Shown: positions 1-5,403, numbered from the stretch's first letter. The stretch: DNA of 8,242 bases from an uncultured Methanosarcinales archaeon (GCA_937864385.1 CALMJN010000218.1:1-8242), one strand, 5' to 3'. Program-made: numbers and translations. Notes: generated by a model not told the origin, from the sequence alone.

Positions 1-66
1 GATGCGGGCCAGCGCCTTGTCCATCTCGCCGGCGCGCGACAGCGCGAGGAAGAGGGCGCGGTCGTC
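1..66 (-). other. GC-rich foreign coding scrap at the contig edge
   Basis: By hand count this stretch is about 74% G+C (49 of 66), far above what follows. Read on the minus strand from base 66 to base 1 it is open through 22 codons, and every one of the 22 ends in G or C, as in coding DNA of a high-GC bacterium. The peptide begins [16 protein letters not shown] and is not a family I can name. The plus-strand frame joining the next fragment is also open here but resembles no sigma-factor sequence and has weaker third-position bias (17 of 22). I infer an unrelated piece of DNA joined to the sigma fragment near base 66-73. Confidence 0.45.
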
Positions 67-279
67 GAGCTGGAGAAGCTCACGAAGGCGAATCTGCGGT
101 TTGTCGTGTCCGTGGCCAAACAGTATCAGAACCAGGGCCTCAGCCTTCCGGATCTTATTAATGAAGGTAATCTCGGTCTGATCAAAGCAGCCGAGAAGTT
201 TGATGAAACAAGGGGATTTAAATTTATTTCATATGCTGTCTGGTGGATTCGACAGGCTATTCTCCAGGCTCTTCCATAA
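67..279 (+). pseudogene. Partial bacterial sigma-70 (RpoD-like) region 2, broken at both ends
   Basis: In frame 1 the sequence reads [18 protein letters not shown], then the Bacteroidota-typical [19 protein letters not shown], then [19 protein letters not shown] and ILQAL. This is core-binding and -10-recognition region 2 of a primary sigma factor. In intact proteins ILQAL continues with AEQSR and regions 3 and 4. Here the match stops at about base 273 and a TAA follows two codons later (277-279). Upstream, the match stops near base 67. Archaea use TBP/TFB and have no sigma-70, and everything downstream looks archaeal. The fragment has no start, no C-terminal promoter-binding domains and no plausible function. 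A join made during assembly or amplification is the simplest explanation; a decayed transferred fragment is possible but less likely. Confidence 0.85.
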
Positions 280-324
280 GTCTGGTGAGACGCAGCCTTG
301 AGACAGAAGGCGGCAACAACAGGG

Positions 325-331
325 ATTTAAG
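325..331 (+). promoter_or_regulatory. Possible TATA box for the DJ-1 family gene
   Basis: The A/T-rich ATTTAAG lies 37-43 bases before the chosen start at 368. An archaeal TATA box here would start the transcript near 353-357, leaving a short leader that begins about where the AGGAG ribosome-binding site (353-357) lies, so the fit is poor. No convincing BRE is visible. This is only a candidate. Confidence 0.22.
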
Positions 332-367
332 ATGGGCTCACCTATTATTGCCAGGAGTATGAGAAAT

Positions 368-919
368 ATGGTCAGAGTCTTGGTGCCCCTGGCGGAGGGC
401 TTTGAGGAGATTGAGGCTATCAGCGTCATAGACATCCTGCGGCGGGCAGATATTGAGGTGGTTACGGCTGGCTTGAAGGAGGGCCTGGCGGAGGGCTCAC
501 ATAAGGTCAAGGTGCTGCCGGATACCGTGCTGGATAAAATAGATTACAGGGATTTCGACGGGCTGATCCTTCCCGGCGGAGCGCCTGGATTTGTCAACCT
601 GGGAAATGATCAGAGGATTCTGGATATGGCTCGGGAGATGGATGGGGCGGGAAAATGCGTCGCTGCCATATGTGCCGCTCCATCGGTGCTGATCAAGGCA
701 GGGGTCTTGCAGGGCCGCCGGGCTACGGTCAGCCCCTCCGGCAAGGAGCAGGTAGAGGCCTGTGCCGACTTCCGGGAGGATAGGGTGGTGGTGGACAAAA
801 ATCTGATCACCAGCCGCGCTCCCGGAACCGCCCTGGAGTTCGCCCTCCGGTTGGTGGAGGCCCTGGCAGGCCGGGAGAAGATGGAGCAGATCAAATCCCA
901 GACCATGGCGGTCTGCTAG
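368..919 (+). CDS. DJ-1/PfpI superfamily protein, YajL/DJ-1 clade
   Basis: A 183-residue cytosolic protein with the flavodoxin-like fold of the DJ-1/ThiJ/PfpI superfamily. Visible landmarks, numbered from the start at 368, are the N-terminal strand and EGFEEIEA motif (Glu16 matches the acidic residue that hydrogen-bonds the nucleophile in DJ-1), LILPGGAPG at about 66-74, the nucleophilic elbow AAICAAPS with Cys102, and SRAPGTALEFAL near 149-160, matching SRGPGT in human DJ-1. Family members are redox-sensitive and have been assigned chaperone, glyoxalase and deglycase activities, some disputed. The ICAAP elbow fits the YajL/DJ-1 clade better than the PH1704 protease-like clade. An ATG at 332 is in frame and another lies at 359. 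I prefer 368 because MVRVLVPLAEGFEE matches family N-termini and AGGAG at 353-357 lies 10 bases upstream. The exact substrate cannot be read from sequence. Confidence 0.93.
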   Translation: MVRVLVPLAEGFEEIEAISVIDILRRADIEVVTAGLKEGLAEGSHKVKVLPDTVLDKIDYRDFDGLILPGGAPGFVNLGNDQRILDMAREMDGAGKCVAAICAAPSVLIKAGVLQGRRATVSPSGKEQVEACADFREDRVVVDKNLITSRAPGTALEFALRLVEALAGREKMEQIKSQTMAVC

Positions 920-975
920 AGCCGGGTGGCAGTGGCATCGGTGTCTGAGGGGTTCTCTTTCCGCCGTTATCTCCT

Positions 976-997
976 TGAGGCTTATCCTCATAGCTTT
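976..997 (+). terminator. Weak hairpin plus short T-run after the DJ-1 family gene
   Basis: TGAGG (976-980) and CCTCA (986-990) form a 5-bp stem with a CTTAT loop, followed by CTTTT. It lies about 57 bases after the stop. The stem is short and the T-run is only four, so it is a weak candidate for transcript end or RNA processing. Confidence 0.25.
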
Positions 998-1048
998 TGC
1001 CGGAATCCCTAAAGATGGGATAATTGGCTATGCGATGGCGGAAAGGGA

Positions 1049-1065
1049 AAGGAAATCCTTATAAC
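1049..1065 (+). promoter_or_regulatory. BRE/TATA-like promoter for the zinc-finger gene, with overlapping palindrome
   Basis: GGAAATCC followed by TTATAAC (1059-1065) resembles an archaeal BRE plus TATA box. It predicts a transcript start near 1086, just ahead of the ribosome-binding site AGGTGA (1089-1094) and the ATG at 1101. The sequence AAGGA-AA-TCCTT (1049-1060) is a perfect interrupted palindrome overlapping the BRE position, where a repressor could block TFB/TBP. That role is inferred. Confidence 0.5.
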
Positions 1066-1100
1066 CGTTTGCATCAGTTCACCTGGCAAGGTGAATTTAG

Positions 1101-1319
1101 ATGAAGTGCGCGCTGTGTCTTGTGGAGAAGGAGACTTTCCCGGTCAAGCTCAATTTAGCTACCATTCACGGTCCCAAAGACGAGATGTTCAATATTTGCA
1201 AGGAATGTCTGGACCTGGCACATCAGGCCTATCTGGATAAGGACTTCTTGGCAGCCAAGGCCGGAACAGGTGCTGCGCCACACGGCGCGCACGGGGATGC
1301 GCATGGAGCGCATCACTGA
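1101..1319 (+). CDS. Small C4 zinc-finger protein with His-rich C-terminal tail
   Basis: A 72-residue protein of unknown function. Two CxxC knuckles (Cys3/Cys6 and Cys33/Cys36) can bind one zinc ion. The second half, FNICKECLDLAHQAYL, resembles the end of the ClpX N-terminal zinc-binding domain, where a Cys pair is followed by an acidic helix. The spacing between the pairs is 26 residues here against about 18 in ClpX (from memory), so the resemblance is structural at best. Residues 61-72 contain five histidines out of twelve, interspersed with Gly and Ala, and look like a flexible metal-binding tail. AGGTGA lies six bases before the ATG, a strong ribosome-binding site. There is no signal peptide or membrane segment. 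Possible roles are protein-protein adaptor, metal buffer or small nucleic-acid-binding protein; the sequence does not decide. The next gene follows 18 bases later. Confidence 0.78.
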   Translation: MKCALCLVEKETFPVKLNLATIHGPKDEMFNICKECLDLAHQAYLDKDFLAAKAGTGAAPHGAHGDAHGAHH

Positions 1320-1337
1320 CCCGAAATCTATTTTCTT

Positions 1338-1652
1338 ATGAAATCCATCCTCAATGAGGAGAAGGCAAAGGCTCTCTTCTCTTCCTGCGAAAAAGAATGC
1401 GATGTGCTAATTGCTCTATTGGAGATGGTCATCCCCGACTGGGACCGCGTGGAGTATATCCTGGAAGGCAGGCCTCGCATGGGTGCGGAGGGCTGGCATG
1501 CCATTTACGATCTATTCTGCCGGTTTAATGAATCGCATCCAGGAGAGAGCATATTTCCGGGTGGGCTGTGGCTCTCCATGGGGTTCGTGAAGGATGAGCA
1601 ACTGGCCCCCTGGGAGGTAGATTGCTCGGATATGAAATTCGCCTTTAAATGA
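1338..1652 (+). CDS. Hypothetical protein, 104 residues, family not recognised
   Basis: I do not recognise this protein. It is soluble, mixed-charge, probably mostly helical in its first half (ILNEEKAKALFSSCEKECDVLIALLEMVIPDWDRV), and has an aromatic Gly/Pro-containing second half (IFPGGLWLSMGF). Four cysteines occur: Cys17 and Cys21 in a CEKEC arrangement, Cys61 and Cys96. That is not a recognisable metal motif. The ATG at 1338 has no Shine-Dalgarno sequence. The frame is the same as that of the preceding zinc-finger gene, whose TGA lies 18 bases upstream with no other stop between, so translation probably depends on coupling to that gene. It is presumably transcribed from the promoter near 1059. 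Normal codon composition and a 104-codon open frame support a real gene. The function is unknown. Confidence 0.65.
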   Translation: MKSILNEEKAKALFSSCEKECDVLIALLEMVIPDWDRVEYILEGRPRMGAEGWHAIYDLFCRFNESHPGESIFPGGLWLSMGFVKDEQLAPWEVDCSDMKFAFK

Positions 1653-1728
1653 GGGCTTTAATCAATCCAGGCCATTAATCTCCTGTCTGCTGGCAGCTTG
1701 CAGTGAAGATTGAGGATGAAGGCAAAGG

Positions 1729-1736
1729 TTTTATAG
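1729..1736 (+). promoter_or_regulatory. TATA-like element before leuA
   Basis: GGCAAAGG followed by TTTTATAG has the layout of a BRE plus TATA box. The predicted transcript start, about 25-28 bases downstream, falls near 1758-1762. That coincides with an ATG at 1760 in a different frame from leuA and lies only 14-18 bases before the TTG assigned as the leuA start, so the mRNA would have almost no leader. No leucine-codon-rich leader peptide or riboswitch-like fold is apparent. Confidence 0.45.
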
Positions 1737-1775
1737 CCGGTGAGGAGAAAGCCAAGTTTATGACACACGAAATCT

Positions 1776-3326
1776 TTGTGGGGAATCGTCTTCTACGACG
1801 AACGTTTGCTTGTTGATGAAGTAGTCCGCATTTTTGATACAACCCTTAGAGACGGTGAGCAGACCCCTGGCGTATCATTGACCCAGGAGGATAAGCTCAA
1901 GATTGCCAGGCAGCTTGATAAACTGGGAGTTAATGTCATCGAGGCCGGCTTTCCCGTATCCTCCAAGGGCGAGTTTGAGAGCGTACGGCAGATAGCCAGA
2001 TCCGGGCTGCAGGCCCAGGTATGCGGTCTCTCCCGCATAGTAAAAAAGGATGTAGAGGCCTGTCTCGACGCCGATGTGGGCATGGTGCATGTATTTTCTC
2101 CTACCTCTGATATCCAGATCGCTCATACCATAAAGATGAGCCATGATGAGATCGTGGCCGGAGCCATGGAAGCGGTAGAGCTGGTCAAGGATCATGGCAG
2201 AACCTGTCTCTTCTCGGCCATGGATGCTACCCGTACCTCTCCTGAATTTTTGCATCGCATCTTTAAGGCAGTTGAAGAGGTGCACTGCGACATCATCAAT
2301 ATCCCGGACACAGTAGGTGTGGCAGCACCTTCCGCCTTCTATCGCTTTGTCAAGGACATCTGCGATGATGTGAATATGGTGGTGGATGTGCACTGCCATA
2401 ATGACTTCGGGCTGGCTGTGGCCAACAGCCTCTCAGCAGTAGAGGCGGGAGCCAGAGAGGTGCAGGTATGCGTGAACGGCCTGGGTGAAAGAGCCGGCAA
2501 TGCCAACCTGGCCGAGACGGTGATGAGCCTGCATTCCATCTACGGGGCCAAGACCAGCATCAAGACCGAATACCTGGTGGAGACGGCAAGGATGGTTGAA
2601 AGGCTGACCAAGGTCAAGATCCCCATAACCGCACCTATAGTGGGGGAGAATGCCTTCTCTCACGAGAGCGGCATTCACAGCCATGGGGTCATAGCTAACA
2701 GCAAGACCTTTGAGCCGGGAATCATGACTCCGGAGATGGTGGGGCATAAGAGGCGCATTGTCCTGGGCAAGCACACCGGAAAGCATGCTGTGGCCAAGGT
2801 GCTGGAGGAGGCAGGCTACCGGCCCACCGAAGAGCAACTTAGGGAGATACTGGAGAGGGTCAAGGAGCTGGGCGACAAGGGCAAGCAGGTCGCCAACATC
2901 GATCTTCAGACCATAGCCGATGTAGTTATAGGAGAGGTGGCCAGAGGAAGCCAGGCGGTGGTGCTCAAGGAGGTATCGGTCATGACCGGAAACATCATCA
3001 CCCCCACGGCCACGGTAAGGGCCCTGGTGCGGGGCAAGGAGAAGGTCCTGGCCAACACCGGGGTTGGTCCGGTAGATGCAGCAGTCAATGCTGTGCAAGG
3101 GCTCCTCGACAGCGACACATCCATTCATCTCTCCGACTTCAGAATTGAGGCCATATCCGGCGGAGCGGATGCTCTGGCCGAGGTGGTGATCGGGGTGGAG
3201 GACGACCGGGGGCGCAGGGTTTCCGCCCGCTCTGCCCGGGAGGACATAGTCATGGCCTCGGTGGAGGCTCTGATCAGCGCCATCAACCGGCTGATGCTTC
3301 TGAATTCAGGAAACGAGAAGGCCTGA
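1776..3326 (+). CDS. leuA: 2-isopropylmalate synthase (archaeal LeuA)
   Basis: Cytosolic enzyme of leucine biosynthesis that condenses acetyl-CoA with 2-oxoisovalerate. The 516 residues comprise a TIM-barrel HMGL-like domain (about 18-285), a linker, and a C-terminal LeuA allosteric/dimer domain (about 370-510, including [14 protein letters not shown]), the usual length for the full family. Motifs are [12 protein letters not shown] at 21-32 (Asp26 metal ligand), HCHND with His206 and His208 as metal ligands, NGLGERAGN at 234-242, and [10 protein letters not shown] near 296-305. The regulatory domain argues against AksA-type homocitrate synthase, and HSHGV (not HVDGL) argues against citramalate synthase, which remains the main alternative. 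No ATG is available: the frame opens after a TGA at 1761-1763, and the only plausible starts are TTG 1776 and TTG 1806, neither with a good ribosome-binding site. A frameshift near 1780 is possible (see findings). Confidence 0.92.
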   Translation: MWGIVFYDERLLVDEVVRIFDTTLRDGEQTPGVSLTQEDKLKIARQLDKLGVNVIEAGFPVSSKGEFESVRQIARSGLQAQVCGLSRIVKKDVEACLDADVGMVHVFSPTSDIQIAHTIKMSHDEIVAGAMEAVELVKDHGRTCLFSAMDATRTSPEFLHRIFKAVEEVHCDIINIPDTVGVAAPSAFYRFVKDICDDVNMVVDVHCHNDFGLAVANSLSAVEAGAREVQVCVNGLGERAGNANLAETVMSLHSIYGAKTSIKTEYLVETARMVERLTKVKIPITAPIVGENAFSHESGIHSHGVIANSKTFEPGIMTPEMVGHKRRIVLGKHTGKHAVAKVLEEAGYRPTEEQLREILERVKELGDKGKQVANIDLQTIADVVIGEVARGSQAVVLKEVSVMTGNIITPTATVRALVRGKEKVLANTGVGPVDAAVNAVQGLLDSDTSIHLSDFRIEAISGGADALAEVVIGVEDDRGRRVSARSAREDIVMASVEALISAINRLMLLNSGNEKA

Positions 3327-3329
3327 ACC

Positions 3330-3343
3330 GGATAAAAGAGGGT
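3330..3343 (+). repeat. Left arm of 14-bp inverted repeat bracketing the Hpt gene
   Basis: GGATAAAAGAGGGT, four bases after the leuA stop. Its exact reverse complement occurs at 3969-3982, just after the Hpt gene stop. The last base overlaps the leuA terminator stem. No target-site duplication is visible outside the arms. Confidence 0.6.
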
Positions 3344-3375
3344 CAGGCATCAAATGCCTGATCATTCCTTTTTTT
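3343..3375 (+). terminator. Hairpin plus T-tract terminator after leuA
   Basis: TCAGGCAT (3343-3350), loop CAA, ATGCCTGA (3354-3361): a perfect 8-bp stem, followed after seven bases by seven consecutive T (3369-3375). It lies 16 bases past the leuA stop. The T-tract suits archaeal termination, which depends mainly on the T-run, and the stem may also protect the mRNA end. It separates leuA from the Hpt gene. Confidence 0.72.
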
Positions 3376-3413
3376 AATGCATTCCGTAGCTGCCGATTCA
3401 GGAGAAAGAGGCT

Positions 3414-3433
3414 CCATTGACCAAGGCCAATGG
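3414..3433. repeat. 20-bp imperfect palindrome upstream of the Hpt gene
   Basis: CCATTGaCCaaGGcCAATGG: arms of six perfect bases, then a mismatch, then a further CC/GG pair, around a central AA. It lies about 35-55 bases before the possible TATA element at 3469 and about 105 bases before the Hpt start. The dyad suits a dimeric helix-turn-helix regulator, but no such protein is encoded nearby. A transcribed hairpin is unlikely because it lies upstream of the predicted start. Confidence 0.4.
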
Positions 3434-3465
3434 AACTGTCCGACAGATCAGTCATTCAAGTTAAA

Positions 3466-3476
3466 CCTAAATACTA
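3466..3476 (+). promoter_or_regulatory. Possible TATA box for the Hpt gene
   Basis: CCTAAATACTA is the most TATA-like stretch between the leuA terminator and the Hpt gene. The expected transcript start is near 3496-3500. The resulting 40-base leader would contain GATGG-CGA-CCATC (3504-3516), a 5-bp hairpin just ahead of the GGGGGAAG at 3523-3530 that could act as the ribosome-binding site. The match is moderate only. Confidence 0.3.
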
Positions 3477-3538
3477 TCCCCTGAGTTATGCCCTATCGCA
3501 TTTGATGGCGACCATCGCTTGTGGGGGAAGTTCTGAAT

Positions 3539-3952
3539 ATGAGAGAGGAAGCATCGGATCCGGACAACTTTCTTGACCAATCGGTTCTGGCCAGCCTGCG
3601 GGAGCTTCAGGATGAGGGGGACCCGGACATCGTTGCTGAGGTAGGGGGCCTCTTCCTCAAGCACTCTCCGGACAAGGTCAAGGCCATCTTAGAGGCCCTG
3701 GAGACGGGCGATGCCAAAGGCCTATATCTGGCAGCACACAGCCTCAAATCCAGCAGCGCCTACATCGGAGCTATGCGTCTGTCTGCCCTGGCCAGGGATC
3801 TGGAGATGATGGGACGGTCCGGTGCTTTGGAGGAAGCCAGAGATGTAGGGGCCAGAGATGTAGGGGAGAGACTGCAAGAGGAGTTCGATCAGGCCACAAA
3901 AGCGCTGCAGGCAGAGATCGCCCGCTCCGATCAGCAGCAGAAAAGCCAATAG
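3539..3952 (+). CDS. Stand-alone Hpt (histidine phosphotransfer) domain protein
   Basis: A 137-residue soluble helical protein carrying one Hpt domain, which passes phosphate between a hybrid histidine kinase receiver and a response regulator. Residues 10-110 match the family: a first helix, SVLASLRELQ, an FLKHSPDKV segment, then AAHSLKSSSAYIGA with His67 (from the start at 3539) as the phospho-acceptor, followed by LSALARDLEMMGRSG. The C-terminal end, QAEIARSDQQQKSQ, is charged and probably disordered. An in-frame GTG at 3521 gives six more residues; I prefer ATG 3539 because a G-rich ribosome-binding-site candidate precedes it. No kinase or receiver domain is encoded in the window, so the protein is an orphan whose partners lie elsewhere. 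Residues 100-109 contain a perfect five-residue duplication. The gene is convergent with the AMMECR1 gene. Confidence 0.9.
   Translation: MREEASDPDNFLDQSVLASLRELQDEGDPDIVAEVGGLFLKHSPDKVKAILEALETGDAKGLYLAAHSLKSSSAYIGAMRLSALARDLEMMGRSGALEEARDVGARDVGERLQEEFDQATKALQAEIARSDQQQKSQ
3836..3865 (+). repeat. Two exact 15-bp tandem copies inside the Hpt gene
   Basis: GCCAGAGATGTAGGG is present twice, end to end (3836-3850 and 3851-3865). It duplicates ARDVG in frame, in the segment linking the last Hpt helices. The copies are identical, which suggests a recent slippage duplication or, if read coverage does not support it, an assembly error. Confidence 0.9.
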
Positions 3953-3968
3953 CTACGATATAATCCCC

Positions 3969-3982
3969 ACCCTCTTTTATCC
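3969..3982 (-). repeat. Right arm of 14-bp inverted repeat bracketing the Hpt gene
   Basis: ACCCTCTTTTATCC is the exact reverse complement of 3330-3343. It lies 16 bases after the Hpt stop, in the 65-base gap to the convergent AMMECR1 gene. The CTTTTAT it contains could itself serve as a weak T-rich transcript end for the Hpt gene, an alternative to any mobile-element reading. Confidence 0.6.
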
Positions 3983-4017
3983 CAATTACCCCACTCAATA
4001 CTCCCGGGCCAGGCTGC

Positions 4018-4638
4018 TCAAGTCCCGCAGGTTCCCTCTGAGCCCTCCAGAAAGACCTTTTCGAATACCTCCCTCCCCGGCGCCACCTCGGCGAAGATCT
4101 GGGCCTGGAAGTGCTGCACCTCGGTGTCCTCATCCAGCCAGGCGTCCGGAGAAAGCCCGGCCTTTAAGCAGGTATGGGATAAAAACTCCAGTGAGTCAAA
4201 GCCCCACTCCGGGGCCACCTGGGGCAAGAGCAGCCCGGAGTAGGGCCCTCGGGTCACAATCAGGCCGTCCCTGCCGATGACCACCAGTTCGGGCAGCTTT
4301 TTCTTGGGCTCGGCGTAGACCTCGGGCGGGGTTAAAATGGTCACCTCCAATTCGATCCGCTCCAGTTCGGTTGGCCGTACACATGGAAAGCGGGGGTCAC
4401 GGGAGCAGGCATTGATAGCTGAGTCAACAATAGCTTTTCCTAGAGGCATGATGGGGAGGGGATAGCCGATGCAGCCGCGCAGATCCCCATCCTTGTGCAG
4501 GGTCACAAATACCCCTCTCTTCTCCTCGAACACGGGCGGCAGCTCACGCGGCTCTATGATCTTCTTGCTCTCGGTATAAGCAGTGAGCGCCTGCCTGGCC
4601 AGGCGAACCGCCAGCCTCCCCTCTTCCAGTGTCAGCAT
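4018..4638 (-). CDS. AMMECR1 domain protein
   Basis: A 206-residue cytosolic protein of the AMMECR1 family, conserved in archaea, bacteria and eukaryotes; its molecular function is unsettled. The signature LRGCIGYP lies at residues 53-60, the second conserved block SGLLLPQVAPEWG at 134-146, and FLSHTCLKAGL at 152-162, all in the order and spacing of the archaeal proteins. Length is typical for the single-domain form. Bacterial and some archaeal homologues are linked or fused to MEMO1-type and radical SAM proteins; neither is present here. The ATG at 4638 has no ribosome-binding site but has an A/T-rich element about 25 bases upstream, suggesting a leaderless mRNA. It follows the flavoprotein gene by 102 bases on the same strand, so it may be read both from its own promoter and through from upstream. 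Confidence 0.95.
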   Translation of the reverse strand: MLTLEEGRLAVRLARQALTAYTESKKIIEPRELPPVFEEKRGVFVTLHKDGDLRGCIGYPLPIMPLGKAIVDSAINACSRDPRFPCVRPTELERIELEVTILTPPEVYAEPKKKLPELVVIGRDGLIVTRGPYSGLLLPQVAPEWGFDSLEFLSHTCLKAGLSPDAWLDEDTEVQHFQAQIFAEVAPGREVFEKVFLEGSEGTCGT

Positions 4639-4660
4639 AAAATTATAATGGGCCTGGAAA

Positions 4661-4668
4661 CTATTAAA
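4661..4668 (-). promoter_or_regulatory. Possible TATA box for a leaderless AMMECR1 transcript
   Basis: On the minus strand TTTAATAG is centred about 26 bases before the ATG at 4638, the spacing expected when transcription begins at the start codon itself. The absence of any Shine-Dalgarno sequence agrees. A second A/T-rich stretch, ATTATAATTTT, directly abuts the ATG and is too close to be the TATA box. Confidence 0.4.
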
Positions 4669-4678
4669 GAGTTATGTG

Positions 4679-4723
4679 GCCCTCTGATCTCGGAAGCCCT
4701 TTGGCCGGCCATTGCCCTCTGAT
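4679..4723. repeat. Paired 10-bp direct repeats flanking a palindrome
   Basis: GCCCTCTGAT occurs at 4679-4688 and 4714-4723, 35 bases apart. Between them lies the perfect palindrome TGGCCGGCCA (4702-4711). The set lies in the 102-base gap between the flavoprotein stop and the AMMECR1 start, upstream of the possible AMMECR1 TATA box. It could be a regulator-binding arrangement or chance. Confidence 0.3.
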
Positions 4724-4740
4724 AGCTGGCCTGGCAGCCA

Positions 4741-5403
4741 CTATTTCCAGTTCAGGCTGTTCCAGTGCTCGTACTCGTGCACCCAGCTGTCCTTATTCAT
4801 CTTCACCAGGGCCTTGAAGTGCTCCCGGATCCCTTCCTGGATCTTCCTCTGCTCCATGTAGTCGCGCTTGTTCCGGATGTCACCGGCCAGGCTCCTGCCA
4901 AGGGAAAAGGCCTTCTTCTCCGCCTCCTCCATGGCGGCAGGACCCTGAGACATAACCGCACCCACGCTTCCAGTGACGAAGGCCCCGAAGTTGACCATCA
5001 GGCCGTCGAGATAGGCGGTGACCTGATCGCAGTTGCTGCCGCCGCTGGCCACGCTGGCGCAGTATTTCCCGGCCAGAAGCTGGCAGTGAACTGCATCGGC
5101 CATGCGGTCGATGAGCGTCTTCATCTGGGCGGTGACGGTGTGGAAGTAGTTTGGCGAGCCCCAGACCAGGCCGTCTGCGGCCAGGATCTTGTCATAGAGC
5201 CCCTGGAAGTCGTCCTTGTGCACGCACTCTCCCGTCTTGAAGCAGGCCTGGCAGGCATTGCAGAACTTGATCTCCAGATCGCAGACGTCCACCAGCTCCA
5301 CCTCCGCCCCCGCCTCTTTGGCTCCGCCAAGCAGCGACTGGACCAGCCGCAGGGTGGTGCTCTTCGAGCCGCGGGGGCTGGCGCAAATTCCCAAGATCTT
5401 CAT
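4741..5403 (-). CDS. Iron-sulfur flavoprotein, Isf / NADPH-dependent FMN reductase superfamily
   Basis: A 220-residue cytosolic flavodoxin-fold protein. From the start at 5403 it has the FMN-phosphate loop ICASPRGSKSTT at 6-17, the segment KFCNACQACFKTGEC with Cys48, Cys51, Cys54 and Cys60, and WGSPNYFHTVTAQMKTLIDR at about 81-100, which forms the flavin pocket and dimer contact. CX2CX2CX5C is the compact [4Fe-4S] motif of Methanosarcina Isf, a ferredoxin-dependent flavoprotein able to reduce O2 and H2O2; the same motif also occurs in FMN reductases with no assigned partner, so the substrate is uncertain. SGGSNCDQ near 120-127 is a further conserved flavin-region segment. An in-frame ATG at 5418 lies within the ribosome-binding site GGAGGA (5416-5411), which sits seven bases before ATG 5403, so the latter is the start. 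It follows the ABC permease by 92 bases on the same strand. Confidence 0.9.
   Translation of the reverse strand: MKILGICASPRGSKSTTLRLVQSLLGGAKEAGAEVELVDVCDLEIKFCNACQACFKTGECVHKDDFQGLYDKILAADGLVWGSPNYFHTVTAQMKTLIDRMADAVHCQLLAGKYCASVASGGSNCDQVTAYLDGLMVNFGAFVTGSVGAVMSQGPAAMEEAEKKAFSLGRSLAGDIRNKRDYMEQRKIQEGIREHFKALVKMNKDSWVHEYEHWNSLNWK

Noticed and set aside
67..279. A functional archaeal sigma-70 factor
   Set aside because: Only region 2 is present, both ends are broken, and no archaeal lineage uses sigma-70. A contig chimera explains it better.
1317..1319. Selenocysteine insertion at the TGA between the two small genes
   Set aside because: No selenoprotein context or insertion hairpin is apparent, and the TGA falls at the end of a His-rich tail.
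1760..1816. A leucine attenuation leader peptide before leuA
   Set aside because: The short frame has only two adjacent leucine codons, overlaps the leuA coding start, and has no terminator or alternative hairpin pair.
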